Source: Kribbella solani | Lineage (GTDB): Bacteria > Actinomycetota > Actinomycetes > Propionibacteriales > Kribbellaceae | DNA: 64,000 bases | NCBI RefSeq assembly: GCF_014205295.1 | Contig: NZ_JACHNF010000001.1 | Span: forward strand, 1,488,001 to 1,552,000 | Direction of reading: 5' to 3' | In this document: piece by piece, positions 1-8,323 of the stretch | How the letters are laid out: every line of letters starts with the position of its first letter | Numbering within the stretch: position 1 is the stretch's first letter | Notes under the pieces: model-generated | Seen by the model: the letters and a program-made list of their open reading frames with translations, nothing else | Told to the model about the DNA's origin: nothing | Database searches by the model: none | Position numbers and translations under genes: made by a program

Positions 1-141
1 CGACTCGGCGCGGCGGATCGCGTACCCGAGCAGCGCCCGGAAGTTGCCGTCGAACACCTCGCGGAACCTGGCCGCGTCGTCCGTACGCACCGCCCGAAGC
101 CCCACCACGGGTGGCGAGGGCGCGGCCGTTGAACTCGTCAT
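1..141 (-). CDS. ECF RNA polymerase sigma factor, N-terminal part (cut by window edge)
   Basis: Only the first 47 codons lie in the window; the gene runs off the left edge. The ATG at 141 opens a protein whose residues 24-46 read like sigma-70 region 2 (RFREVFDGNFRALLGYA, then IRRAE), the helix that binds the beta-prime subunit of RNA polymerase. It would direct polymerase to a specific regulon. It lies 31 bp downstream of corA on the same strand, so the two may be co-transcribed. Regions 3 and 4 and any anti-sigma partner lie outside the window. Family assignment rests on this short stretch only. Confidence 0.7.
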   Translation of the reverse strand, partial: MTSSTAAPSPPVVGLRAVRTDDAARFREVFDGNFRALLGYAIRRAES

Positions 142-172
142 ACCTCGCTCGTGTCCGGCTGGACCGCCGGCG

Positions 173-1156
173 TTACAGCCAGCCGACCTTGCGGAAGAAG
201 CGGTACATGGTGAAGCAGACGACGGCCATCAGCAGGAGCACGGCGTAGTAGCCGAAGTGCCAGCGCAGCTCGGGCATGTTGCCGAAGTTCATGCCGTAGA
301 TGCCGGCCAGCATCGTAGGCACCGCCGCGATGGCCACCCAAGCAGAAATTTTTCTCATATCGTCGTTCTGCTGCACCGACACCCGGGCCAGATGGGCGTT
401 CAGGGCGGACGTGAGCAGCGTGTCGATCGCCTCTGTCTGGTCGGAGACCCGGCTGAGATGGTCGGCGACGTCGCGGAAGAACGGGCTCGCCTTGGCGCTG
501 ATCCCGCTCACGCCGTGCGCGAACTGGACCATCGGTTCGCGGAGTGGATCGATCGCGCGGCGCATCTCGAGTACCTCACGCTTCAGCCGGTAGATGCGCT
601 CGGCGTCGCTGGTGCGCTCGGACGAGAACACCGACGACTCGACCTCGTCGACATCGATCTCGACCTGCTCGGCGACGGTCTCGTAGTCGTCCACGACCGC
701 GTCGCAGATCGCCCACAGCACCGCGGCGGGTCCGTGCCCGAGCACCGCGGCGCGCTCTTCCAGCTGGTGCCGGGTGGTCGCCAGTTCGCCGCCTTCGCCG
801 TGCCGGACGGTGACGACGTACCGCGGGCCGACGAACACCGTCACCTGGCCGGTCTCGACGGCATCGCCCTCGTCGACGTACCAGAGGGTGCGCAGCACGA
901 CCAGGATGGTGTCGCCGAAGCGCTCGACCTTCGGCCGCTGGTGGATCTGGAGCGCGTCCTCGATGGCCAGGTCGTGCAGGCCGAACAGCCGCTGGACCCG
1001 CTGCATCTCCGCGCCGGAGGGCTCGTGCAGGCCGATCCAGCCGAAGGCCCGGCCGTCGCCGTCGATGGCCTGGGCAACGGTCTCCGGGTCCTTGGGCAGC
1101 TGCCGGCGCTCGCCGCCGGCGTACACCCCGCAGTCCACGATCACGGTCACCATCAT
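173..1156 (-). CDS. corA: CorA-type magnesium/cobalt transporter
   Basis: A membrane channel of the CorA family that imports Mg2+ (also Co2+/Ni2+) as a pentamer. The 327-residue product has the usual size. It has a long acidic and helical cytoplasmic domain followed by two C-terminal membrane helices. The diagnostic GMN signature appears as YGMNF at the end of the first helix, and the basic tail FFRKVGWL is also typical. The start is uncertain: two consecutive ATGs (1156 and 1153) and several GTGs follow, and none has a good Shine-Dalgarno. The reading frame stays open far upstream, but that part overlaps the divergent phosphatase gene and has no CorA similarity. The gene is divergent from the phosphatase at 1215. 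Confidence 0.9.
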   Translation of the reverse strand: MMVTVIVDCGVYAGGERRQLPKDPETVAQAIDGDGRAFGWIGLHEPSGAEMQRVQRLFGLHDLAIEDALQIHQRPKVERFGDTILVVLRTLWYVDEGDAVETGQVTVFVGPRYVVTVRHGEGGELATTRHQLEERAAVLGHGPAAVLWAICDAVVDDYETVAEQVEIDVDEVESSVFSSERTSDAERIYRLKREVLEMRRAIDPLREPMVQFAHGVSGISAKASPFFRDVADHLSRVSDQTEAIDTLLTSALNAHLARVSVQQNDDMRKISAWVAIAAVPTMLAGIYGMNFGNMPELRWHFGYYAVLLLMAVVCFTMYRFFRKVGWL

Positions 1157-1214
1157 GAACCACGGCCTGGTCATGATGGCCCACGGCTTGGCCGGACCGG
1201 CTAACGTGCCTGTC

Positions 1215-1910
1215 ATGCCCACGGTGATTCTGGTCCGCCACGGCCGCAGTTCGGCGAACACTTCCGGCACCCTGGCCGGGCGCACTCCCGGCGTGAAACT
1301 CGACGACGCCGGCGTCCAGCAGGCCGAGGCGGTCGCCCAGCGGCTGGCCGGTCTGCCGCTCGCCGCGATCGTCACGTCCCCGCTGGAGCGCTGCAAGCAG
1401 ACCGCGGCGGCGATCGCGAAACGGCACGCCGGGTTGCGTACGGCAACTGATCGGCGGCTGACCGAGTGCGGGTACGGCGACTGGACCGGGCAGAAGATCA
1501 GCACGCTGGCGAAGGACCCGCTCTGGGCGGTGGTCCAGCAGCATCCGTCGGCGGTGACGTTCCCGAACGGCGAGTCGATGCGGGCGATGCAGCAGCGCGC
1601 CGTGGACGCGGTCCGGGCGCATGACGCGGAGCTGGCGAAGAGCCACGGCGACAACGCGATCTGGGTGGCCGTCTCGCATGGTGATGTGATCAAGTCCATC
1701 GTCGCGGACGCGCTCGGTCAGCATCTGGACACGTTCCAGCGGATCGTGGTGGACACCGCGTCGACCACGATCATCACGTACACGGCGACCCGGCCGTTCC
1801 TGGTCCGGCTGAACGACTCGGGCAGCGAGCTGGCGTCGCTGGTGCCTAAGCCGACAGCGAAAGCCAAGCCGAAGAAGCAGTCGTCCGACGCCGTCGTCGG
1901 TGGACGGTAA
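1215..1910 (+). CDS. Histidine phosphatase family protein (phosphoglycerate-mutase-like, MSMEG_4193 type)
   Basis: A cytosolic branch-1 histidine phosphatase of 231 residues; the substrate is unknown. The catalytic RHG triplet is at residues 8-10 (LVRHGRSSANT), with His9 the phospho-acceptor. The second histidine is in VSHGDVIKSIVAD. The C-terminus is a Lys/Ala-rich tail. It is the first of three tightly packed co-oriented genes, with a DUF3090 protein and an SCO1664-like protein next. From memory this triad sits beside mshC in many actinomycetes, as it does here. The start at 1215 puts the RHG motif at its usual N-terminal position. Confidence 0.88.
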   Translation: MPTVILVRHGRSSANTSGTLAGRTPGVKLDDAGVQQAEAVAQRLAGLPLAAIVTSPLERCKQTAAAIAKRHAGLRTATDRRLTECGYGDWTGQKISTLAKDPLWAVVQQHPSAVTFPNGESMRAMQQRAVDAVRAHDAELAKSHGDNAIWVAVSHGDVIKSIVADALGQHLDTFQRIVVDTASTTIITYTATRPFLVRLNDSGSELASLVPKPTAKAKPKKQSSDAVVGGR

Positions 1911-1922
1911 TAGGGTCTGAGT

Positions 1923-2498
1923 ATGGCGCGAGTTGTGCACTCCTACGACGACCCTGAGCGGTTCGTCGCCGGCACCGTGGGGGAACCAGGTGCGAGGACG
2001 TTCTTCCTGCAGGCGCGAGCCGGGCACCGGCTGACGTCGGTCGCGTGCGAGAAGGAACAGGTGATGGCGCTGGCCGAACGGCTGGACGTGATGCTGGACG
2101 AGGTCGCGCGCCGGTTCGACCGGGACCCGGTCACGCCGTCCGGCGTGGACGACACCGCGCCGCTGGAGCAGCCGATCGAGGAGGAGTTCCGGGCCGGCAC
2201 CATGACGCTGGCCTGGGAGGCGGACGCCGAGCGGGTGGTGATCGAGGTGTTCGCGGTCGTCACCGGCGACCCGGCCGAGCTCGAGGAGGGCGACCCGGCG
2301 GCGGCCGCGATGGAGTCCGACGACGCCGAGGTGTTCGTGGTCCGGATCACCGAGGAACAGGCCCGTGCCTTCGCCCGGCGCGCGGTCGCGCTGGTCGCGT
2401 CCGGCCGGCCGAGCTGCCCGTTCTGCGGCCGTCCGATCGACGCCGACGGTCACATCTGCCCCCGCGCCAACGGCTACCGCAGGCACCTGCCGGAATGA
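1923..2498 (+). CDS. DUF3090 family protein (TIGR03847)
   Basis: A conserved actinobacterial protein of unknown function, 191 residues. The N-terminus (ARVVHSYDDPERFVAGTVG) and the phrase GARTFFLQAR are typical of the family. The C-terminus carries a small zinc-ribbon-like motif, CPFCGRP followed by HICPR, so it may bind a metal or a nucleic acid. It starts 12 bp after the phosphatase and its stop overlaps the next start (ATGA at 2495-2498), so it is translationally coupled to the SCO1664-like protein. A joint role of the three genes is likely but not known. Confidence 0.85.
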   Translation: MARVVHSYDDPERFVAGTVGEPGARTFFLQARAGHRLTSVACEKEQVMALAERLDVMLDEVARRFDRDPVTPSGVDDTAPLEQPIEEEFRAGTMTLAWEADAERVVIEVFAVVTGDPAELEEGDPAAAAMESDDAEVFVVRITEEQARAFARRAVALVASGRPSCPFCGRPIDADGHICPRANGYRRHLPE

Positions 2499-3289
2499 CG
2501 ATCGACCCCGAGCTCCTCGCCCTGGGGGAGCTTTCCCTGCACGGCCGCCTGGTCGCGGCCTCGAACGGTACCTATCAGGGCTCGGTCAGCCGGGACGGCG
2601 AGACCGCGACCGTGGTCTACAAGCCGGTCGAGGGGGAGCGCCCGTTGTGGGACTTCCCGGACGGGACGCTGGCGCAGCGCGAGTTCGCGGCGTACGTGGT
2701 GTCGGAGGCGCTGGGCTGGTCGGTCGTACCGCCGACGCTGCTGCGGGACGGGCCGCTCGGTGTCGGCATGGTGCAGCTGTGGATCGACGAGGCCGAGCTG
2801 ACGGCGGGGGAGACCGAGCTGGTCGACATCGTCCCGCAAGGCCGCGTGCCGGCCGGCTGGGTCGGCGTACTGGACGCGCTGGACGGCCGGCACAACCCGG
2901 TCACGCTGGTGCACGCGGACAACGAAGCATTGCGGCGGATGGCCGTCTTCGATGCCGTCGTCAACAATGCCGACCGGAAGGGCGGCCACGTCCTGAACCC
3001 GGGCGACGGCCGCGTGTACGGAGTCGACCATGGCGTCACGTTCAACGCCGACGACAAGCTCCGTACCGTGCTGTGGGGCTGGGCCGGTGATCCGATCGCG
3101 GACGAGCTGAAGGACGACGTCCGCAAGCTCGCCGATCAGCTCGCCGGCGCACTCGGGCAACAGTTGCGCGAGCTGATCACGTCGGTCGAGCTGACCGCGA
3201 CCAGGGAACGGTGCGCGACCCTTCTGAAGACCGGCACGTTCCCGTACCCGTCCGACGAATGGCCGGCGATTCCCTGGCCCGCGTTCTAG
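2495..3289 (+). CDS. SCO1664 family protein (TIGR03843, phosphatidylinositol-kinase-like fold)
   Basis: A 264-residue conserved actinobacterial protein. It resembles the PI3/PI4-kinase-like family: a Lys in VVYKPVEGERPLWDFP, then NNADRKGGHVL and VDHGVTFN in the positions of the catalytic and metal-binding loops. That suggests a phosphotransferase fold, though no substrate is known. The start is fixed by the ATGA overlap with the DUF3090 gene. Its stop overlaps the stop of the convergent gene (TAG at 3287-3289 against the other stop at 3286-3288). It is the last gene of the phosphatase/DUF3090/SCO1664 operon. Confidence 0.82.
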   Translation: MTIDPELLALGELSLHGRLVAASNGTYQGSVSRDGETATVVYKPVEGERPLWDFPDGTLAQREFAAYVVSEALGWSVVPPTLLRDGPLGVGMVQLWIDEAELTAGETELVDIVPQGRVPAGWVGVLDALDGRHNPVTLVHADNEALRRMAVFDAVVNNADRKGGHVLNPGDGRVYGVDHGVTFNADDKLRTVLWGWAGDPIADELKDDVRKLADQLAGALGQQLRELITSVELTATRERCATLLKTGTFPYPSDEWPAIPWPAF

Positions 3290-3984
3290 ACCTTCGGCTC
3301 GACCTGTACGTTGCCCAGCCGGCCGTGCTCGTCGTACGAGGTGGCGATCACACTGCCGTTCGGTGCCGTACCGCGAATCGCATCGGGCGCTTCCTCGTAC
3401 GGCACGCCGAAATGCTGGAAGTAGCCGCGGACGACCCGGCGGTGGTCGCCCGGGAACACGCTGACCGCGGTGAGCAGCAGGCGTGGCGTAGCGATCGGGT
3501 CGAAGCCCGCGCGCGGCAGTTGCTCGTCGGCGACATGCAGGTACACGTGCCCGCGGCCCTCGTTGATCGCGGTCGACCAGACCCCACGGCCGCCCAGCAC
3601 CGAGCCGGCCGTGATCGCGAGCGTGATCGCCGCCTGGGCGGGCTGCGGGAAACCGCTCAGATCCGGGCTCTCGGCGGTGAATTCGGGAATCCCGTGCCGG
3701 TCGCCGAACTCGCGGATCGCGAGCGTCGGCGCGACCGCGGGCGCATCCGGACCGAAGCCCGGGTTCGCCCAGCCCCACAGCCAGGTGTGGTCCAGCTCGG
3801 AGAAGCTGCCGAGCAGCGAGACACCGCCGAGCGTGCCGCGCTCGCCGGTCAGGGTGCGCTCGTCGAGGTCGGCCTGTAAGGAGTCCGGTCCGACCATTTC
3901 GTTGAACAGGTCCTGCTGCTGGATCGCGGCGGCGGCGATCCAGCCACCGTACGCCTGGAGCTCGGGACTGAAGTCAGCGTTCAT
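3286..3984 (-). CDS. DUF6882-like hypothetical protein
   Basis: A soluble 232-residue protein of unknown function. The pattern of an N-terminal SPELQAYGGW followed by LLGSFSELDHTWLWGWANP resembles DUF6882 proteins, but this is from memory. No signal peptide or membrane helix is visible. The start at 3984 was chosen because homologous-looking sequence begins there; the open frame continues to 4074 with unrelated residues. It is convergent with the SCO1664-like gene and divergent from mshC. Confidence 0.6.
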   Translation of the reverse strand: MNADFSPELQAYGGWIAAAAIQQQDLFNEMVGPDSLQADLDERTLTGERGTLGGVSLLGSFSELDHTWLWGWANPGFGPDAPAVAPTLAIREFGDRHGIPEFTAESPDLSGFPQPAQAAITLAITAGSVLGGRGVWSTAINEGRGHVYLHVADEQLPRAGFDPIATPRLLLTAVSVFPGDHRRVVRGYFQHFGVPYEEAPDAIRGTAPNGSVIATSYDEHGRLGNVQVEPKV

Positions 3985-4086
3985 CGCGGGCGACAGTATC
4001 CGGCACCGGGGTGCACCGGAACCGGCCGACCACGGAATGGAACCGTGTCGCGTCATTGAAAATCGGACTGGCATAAGCTCCGATAC

Positions 4087-5307
4087 ATGCAGGCGTGGAC
4101 GAAACCAGACATCCCGGCGGTGCCGGGGCCGGCTCGGCGGCTACGCCTCCACGACACCGCCTCGGGCGGGCTGGTCGAGGTGCCGCCCGCCACCGGTGGG
4201 ACCGCCCGGATGTACGTGTGCGGCATCACGCCGTACGACGCGACGCACATGGGCCACGCCGCGACGTACGTCACGTTCGACCTGATCAACCGCCTCTGGC
4301 GGGACGCCGGGTACGACGTGCTGTACACGCAGAACATCACCGACGTCGACGACCCGCTGCTGGAGCGCGCGACCGCGACCGGGGTCGAGTGGACCGACCT
4401 GGCGGCCCAGGAGATCCAGCTGTTCCGGGATGACATGACCGCGCTGCGGGTCATTCCGCCGCAGCACTACATCGGTGTAGTCGAGTCGATCGACCTGGTC
4501 GCCGGCGCGGTCGAGGACCTCAAGCAGGCCGGCGCCGTGTACGCGGTCGACGGCGACCTGTACTTCGCGGTGAAGGCCGACCCGGCCTTCGGGGGCGTGT
4601 CGAACTACGACCGGGACACGATGCGCGAGCTGTTCGCGGAGCGCGGCGGTGACCCGGACCGGGACGGCAAGCAGGACCCGTTGGACAGCCTGCTCTGGCG
4701 GCACGAGCGGCCGGGCGAACCGGCCTGGGACTCGGCCCTCGGCCGCGGCCGGCCCGGCTGGCACGTGGAGTGCTCCGCGATCGCGCTGAAGTACCTCGGG
4801 ATGTCGTTCGACGTCCAGGGCGGTGGGTCCGACCTGATCTTCCCGCACCACGAGATGTCCGCCAGCGGCGCGCAGGTGGCGACCGGAGAACATCCGTTCG
4901 CGCGGGCGTACATACATCAGGGAATGGTCGGGCTCGACGGCGAGAAGATGTCCAAGTCCAAGGGCAACCTGGTGCTGGTGTCGAAGGAACGGCTCGGCGG
5001 GGTGGACCCGATGGCGATCCGGTTGGCGCTGCTGGCCCATCACTACCGGACCGATTGGTTCTGGACGGAGTCCGACCTAGCCGACGCTCAGGCCCGGCTC
5101 GATGTGTGGCGGGGCGCGATCGGCCGCGGGTCCGGTCCGGACGGTGCGGCGGCGGTGGATGCGGTACGAGCCGCGCTGACAAATGACCTGGACAGCGCGG
5201 GCGCGCTTGCTGCCGTCGATGCCTGGGCCGAGAGCGAAGGCGACGACCACGAAGCGCCCGCCCTCGTCGCCCAAGCCGTGGATGCCCTGCTGGGTGTAAA
5301 GCCCTAA
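4087..5307 (+). CDS. mshC: Cysteine--1-D-myo-inosityl 2-amino-2-deoxy-alpha-D-glucopyranoside ligase
   Basis: MshC catalyses the ATP-dependent ligation of cysteine to GlcN-Ins, the third step of mycothiol synthesis, in the cytosol. The 406-residue protein is a class-I cysteinyl-tRNA-synthetase paralogue without the anticodon-binding tail. Visible signatures are the zinc-ligand Cys in YVCGITPYD, the HIGH-like THMGHA, the second metal site region WHVECSAI, and the KMSKS loop in [10 protein letters not shown]. Its length and the N-terminal [13 protein letters not shown] distinguish it from CysS. It lies alone between a divergent and a convergent gene; two palindromes follow it (5333-5426). Mycothiol implies an actinomycete. 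Confidence 0.95.
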   Translation: MQAWTKPDIPAVPGPARRLRLHDTASGGLVEVPPATGGTARMYVCGITPYDATHMGHAATYVTFDLINRLWRDAGYDVLYTQNITDVDDPLLERATATGVEWTDLAAQEIQLFRDDMTALRVIPPQHYIGVVESIDLVAGAVEDLKQAGAVYAVDGDLYFAVKADPAFGGVSNYDRDTMRELFAERGGDPDRDGKQDPLDSLLWRHERPGEPAWDSALGRGRPGWHVECSAIALKYLGMSFDVQGGGSDLIFPHHEMSASGAQVATGEHPFARAYIHQGMVGLDGEKMSKSKGNLVLVSKERLGGVDPMAIRLALLAHHYRTDWFWTESDLADAQARLDVWRGAIGRGSGPDGAAAVDAVRAALTNDLDSAGALAAVDAWAESEGDDHEAPALVAQAVDALLGVKP

Positions 5308-5331
5308 ACCCGAAACCCTCGGCCCTGGGCG

Positions 5332-5351
5332 GCCCCAAACCGGTTTGGGGC
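5332..5351. repeat. Perfect 20-bp palindrome, copy 1
   Basis: GCCCCAAACCGGTTTGGGGC is a perfect inverted repeat 25 bp after the mshC stop. With a longer second copy at 5401-5426 it fills the gap between two convergent genes. A hairpin without a T-tract could still end or stabilise transcripts from both sides. It could also be a dimeric-protein site. Confidence 0.6.
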
Positions 5352-5400
5352 GGTTGTCTACGTGGAGCGGGGAAGGTTGTACCCCTGAAACGGGCTGATG

Positions 5401-5426
5401 GGCGCCCCAAACCGGTTTGGGGCGCC
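5401..5426. repeat. Perfect 26-bp palindrome, copy 2
   Basis: A perfect palindrome with the same 20-bp core (CCCCAAACCGGTTTGGGG flanked by GC) plus three more pairs on each side (GGC...GCC). It lies 8 bp beyond the stop of the convergent secreted-protein gene. Probable bidirectional terminator or a small repeated element. Confidence 0.6.
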
Positions 5427-5434
5427 GGGTGGGG

Positions 5435-6349
5435 TCAGCCGGTGACTGGCTGGTGGGTTTTGACCGGGGTTGGCACGGGCGCGGACGGTGGGGTGGCTAC
5501 CTGGGCGGGGGCCGGGTTCACCGGCTGGGGGAGCGGCTTGGGCTTTGGTTTGGTGGCGGGCTTGGCGCAGGTTGCGGATGCGAGGTTGATGGTTTCGGCG
5601 CCACCCAGGTTGATCGTCAGCCCGGTGATCGTGAACGCGCCGTCGGAGTGTTTGCCCTGGCTGTTCACCGTGATCGTGGCCAGTGGTGCGGCCGGCAAAG
5701 TCGCGCCTTGTTTCGTACTCGGCAGCTTGAGCTTCTGCCCGAGCAGCGTCAGCGACCCGAGGTCGACGCCACCCTGATCACCGGAGCACCAGACGTTCAG
5801 CGAGTCGATGCCGAGCAGCGACTTCGGTGGGTTGAGCAGCAGGTTGCACAGGTCCGGCAGGTTCTTCACCGGCAGGTCCTTGGTGGTCAGCTTCGGCAGC
5901 GGCAGACCAAGATCCGGCAGCGCGAGATCAGGCAGCGGCAGGTCGGCCGCGCCGGTCTTCGGCAGCGACGCGCACTGCTGCTGGAGCTCCGGCGGGAGCT
6001 TCACCTGACTGAGCAGATCCGGACCGATCACGATGTCGAACAGCTCGACCGACGCCGAGTCGTTGCCGGCCGTCGCGGTCCCGGCCCGGACCGAGATCAG
6101 CGGGTTCTTCGGGAGCTCGAGCGCCGTTGCCGTCTGCCGCTTCCCGTCCGGCGATTCCGCGTACGGGGTCTTGGCGATCGGCACCTGGCCTTCCGCGCTG
6201 ACCGCGTACGCCGAGGACGGGCGGGCCGCCGCGTTACCGGTCGGGGCACTCGCGACCAGGCTGAACGTCACGACACCGGCCACGGCCGCGGCAGTCAGGA
6301 CGGTCGGCGTCAGACGCCGGCCCGGCTTTCGTGGCAGCTGGAATCGCAT
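5435..6349 (-). CDS. Secreted proline-rich protein
   Basis: A 304-residue exported protein of unknown function. Residues 1-42 form a signal peptide: basic KPGRR, then a hydrophobic stretch, then an Ala-rich cleavage region near GNAAAR. The mature part begins SSAYAVSAEGQ, resembling choice-of-anchor-P type surface proteins. A central Leu/Pro/Asp-rich segment follows (LPLPDLALPDLGLPLP), and the tail is rich in Pro and Lys (KPKPKPLPQP). No sortase motif or C-terminal helix is seen, so how it is retained is unclear. It is transcribed with the L,D-transpeptidase upstream: the ribosome-binding site AAGGAG overlaps that gene's stop codon, 10 bp before this ATG. The pairing suggests a cell-wall role. 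Confidence 0.75.
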   Translation of the reverse strand: MRFQLPRKPGRRLTPTVLTAAAVAGVVTFSLVASAPTGNAAARPSSAYAVSAEGQVPIAKTPYAESPDGKRQTATALELPKNPLISVRAGTATAGNDSASVELFDIVIGPDLLSQVKLPPELQQQCASLPKTGAADLPLPDLALPDLGLPLPKLTTKDLPVKNLPDLCNLLLNPPKSLLGIDSLNVWCSGDQGGVDLGSLTLLGQKLKLPSTKQGATLPAAPLATITVNSQGKHSDGAFTITGLTINLGGAETINLASATCAKPATKPKPKPLPQPVNPAPAQVATPPSAPVPTPVKTHQPVTG

Positions 6350-6359
6350 CGGGATCTCC

Positions 6360-7130
6360 TTACTTGCTGTCGATCAGGACCAGGGTCCCGAGCGGAACTT
6401 TCTGCAGATGGGCGAGCGCGGCCCTCGGTACCCGGACGCAGCCCGCGCTGATCGCTGCCCCGAAGACGCGCGGATTCGGCCAGCCGTGGATCGCGACCGT
6501 ACCAGGTCCGCCACCGAACGTGTCCAAGGTGGGACTGTGCGCACCCAACGGCAGCACGATCGGGGACGCGGAGCGCTTGTGATCGATGATCGAGCCGAGC
6601 AGGAAGGTCCGGCCGGGCGGCGTCGGCGTCTTGGTCGCGCCGACCCCGGCCTTCCAGCTGCCGAGGCTCTTGTTGTTCAGGAACAGCTCGAGCGTGCGTG
6701 AGCTGGTGTGAACCCGGATCAGGTACGACGACGAGGCCCGGTCGAGATCGCCGTCCTGCATCCACGCCGTGGACCGGTTCGGCTTGGAGGGCAGCAGCAC
6801 CCGTACCCAGCCGTCGGACTGGTCCACCACCGGAAGCCAGGTCGGCCCGAACTGGGTCGGCCCGATCTTGCCGACCGCGTCACCGCCCGGCGCGCTGAAC
6901 AGCGCGGCCTCGTTGCGCGGATGCACGACCAGGCCGTCGGTGCCCGAGTACGGCTGGGTGTCCAGCGGCGCGGTCGCGATCGTGGTGGCGGTCGTCGACG
7001 CGGTCAGCGTGCTGAGGTCGACGGTGATCGTCTTGTCCTTGTTGCCGAAGATCCCGATGGCGGCGACGACACCGAGCAGCACGAGCACGGCGAGGGCAGG
7101 AACCGAGGTACCGCCCCGCTCGTCCCGCAT
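6360..7130 (-). CDS. L,D-transpeptidase (YkuD domain), membrane-anchored
   Basis: A periplasmic-side enzyme that forms or edits 3-3 peptidoglycan cross-links. The 256-residue protein has one N-terminal membrane helix (about residues 9-28), then an SH3-like region, then a C-terminal YkuD domain. The catalytic motif is complete: His215 in AIHGWPNP and Cys231 in SAGCVRV. The ATG at 7130 follows GGGAGTGACGAG, a good ribosome-binding site. It is first in a two-gene operon with the secreted protein at 5435-6349. The 5' region contains inverted repeats (see 7152-7192). Confidence 0.9.
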   Translation of the reverse strand: MRDERGGTSVPALAVLVLLGVVAAIGIFGNKDKTITVDLSTLTASTTATTIATAPLDTQPYSGTDGLVVHPRNEAALFSAPGGDAVGKIGPTQFGPTWLPVVDQSDGWVRVLLPSKPNRSTAWMQDGDLDRASSSYLIRVHTSSRTLELFLNNKSLGSWKAGVGATKTPTPPGRTFLLGSIIDHKRSASPIVLPLGAHSPTLDTFGGGPGTVAIHGWPNPRVFGAAISAGCVRVPRAALAHLQKVPLGTLVLIDSK

Positions 7131-7151
7131 CTCGTCACTCCCCGTGGTCCC

Positions 7152-7192
7152 GGTGACGGCAGGCCGTCACCCCCCAGTTGTCGGGTCGACAA
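7152..7192 (-). promoter_or_regulatory. 5' region of the L,D-transpeptidase gene with two inverted repeats
   Basis: Two hairpin-forming repeats lie 22-62 bp upstream of the start. One is GGTGACGGC, 2-nt gap, GCCGTCACC (7152-7171). The other is TTGTCG, 3-nt gap, CGACAA (7178-7192). They could be operators or leader hairpins. They do not match a riboswitch I know. Confidence 0.35.
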
Positions 7193-7258
7193 TAAACCCA
7201 TTGGTAACAACGCGCCACGGGTCGCGAGGTTACTTCTGCCGAAAGGGGGGTAAGGCCG

Positions 7259-8107
7259 TCAGTCGCTCGGGTGGTTCTTGTTCCGGCGCTTCAGATAGCG
7301 CTCGAACTCGGCCGCGATCGCCTCGCCGGTCGCCTCGGGCAGGTCGGCGGTGTCGCGCTGCTCCTCCAGGGAGTGCACGTACTCGGCGACCTCCGGGTCT
7401 TCCTCGCTCAGCTCGTCGGCGCCGCGCTGCCAGGCCCGGGCGAGCTCGGGCAGCTCACCTTCGGGGATGGCCAGGTCGAGCAGCTCCTCGACCTTGCCGA
7501 GCAGCGCGAGCGACGCCTTCGGGCAGGGCGTACCGGCGATGTAGTGCGGGATCGCCGACCAGATCGACACCGACGGCACGCCGAGCGTGGTGCACAGGTC
7601 GGCGAACACGCCGGTGATCCCGGTCGGCCCTTCGTACGTCGACGGCTCCAGGCTCCAGGAGGCGGTCAGTTCGTCGTCCGAGGAGGTCGCCGAGACGGGG
7701 ATCGGGCGGGTGTGCGGCGCGTCCGCGAGCAGGGCACCGAGGACGACCACGACCTGCGCGTTCGAGTCGTCGACTATCTCCAGCAGTTCCTTGGAGAACG
7801 CCCGCCAGCGCATGTTCGGCTCGATGCCGCGGATCAGCAGTACGTCCCGGCCGGTGTCGGCCGGGCGGGCCAGGTACACGCGGGTGGTCGGCCAGCTCAG
7901 CTGGCGGCCGCCGTCGTCGTCCAGACCGACCTGCGGCCGGTTCACCTGGAAGTCGTAGTAGTCCTCGGGGTCGATGGCCGTGACGAGCTCCGCGTCCCAC
8001 TCGTCGATCAGGTGGTCGACCGCTCCGGTGGCCGCCTCGGCCGCGTCGTTCCAGCCCTCGAACGCGGCGATCACGACCGGGTCTCTCAGGTTCGCGAGAT
8101 CAACCAC
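7259..8107 (-). CDS. PAC2 family protein (ParJ-like)
   Basis: A cytosolic member of the PAC2 (proteasome assembly chaperone 2) superfamily, 282 residues. Key features are LRDPVVIAAFEGWNDA at the N-terminus, FSKELLEI, and a C-terminal acidic and helical region. In actinomycetes this family is conserved. From memory the S. coelicolor homologue SCO1662 was described as ParJ, a ParA-interacting protein. A role in Pup-proteasome assembly is not established. I chose the GTG at 8107 because AGGGGG lies 8 nt upstream; a start at 8161 would add 18 residues without family similarity. Confidence 0.85.
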   Translation of the reverse strand: MVDLANLRDPVVIAAFEGWNDAAEAATGAVDHLIDEWDAELVTAIDPEDYYDFQVNRPQVGLDDDGGRQLSWPTTRVYLARPADTGRDVLLIRGIEPNMRWRAFSKELLEIVDDSNAQVVVVLGALLADAPHTRPIPVSATSSDDELTASWSLEPSTYEGPTGITGVFADLCTTLGVPSVSIWSAIPHYIAGTPCPKASLALLGKVEELLDLAIPEGELPELARAWQRGADELSEEDPEVAEYVHSLEEQRDTADLPEATGEAIAAEFERYLKRRNKNHPSD

Positions 8108-8242
8108 TCGCAGGCCCCCTGTCGTCTCTCGAGCCAACCGGTGCTGGCTTCGCCCAGGCACCGGAATCCGGACTGTCAGCCTACGTGGTCACCCCGCCCC
8201 GCCGCTCAGCCGCCGCACCAGGAAGAATGGCCGGCACAGACT

Positions 8243-8295
8243 TTGAGAACCCACCGCGTGTTTTCGGGCTCCGGAAACGCGCGGTGGCTTCTCAA
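8243..8295. repeat. Long imperfect inverted repeat (23-bp arms)
   Basis: The left arm TTGAGAACCCACCGCGTGTT (continuing to 8265) pairs with the arm at 8273-8295 with three mismatches around a 7-nt loop. It lies between the divergent PAC2 and HAD genes, just before the HAD ribosome-binding site. The position is unusual for a terminator, so it may be a leader hairpin of the HAD transcript. Confidence 0.6.
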
Positions 8296-8323
8296 GGTGA
8301 GGTCGTGACGTGAGGAGTGCTGG

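Noticed and set aside
6360..7130. c-di-AMP (ydaO) riboswitch upstream of the L,D-transpeptidase
   Set aside because: Such RNAs precede some cell-wall genes, but the leader here is short and lacks the motifs I know for that class.
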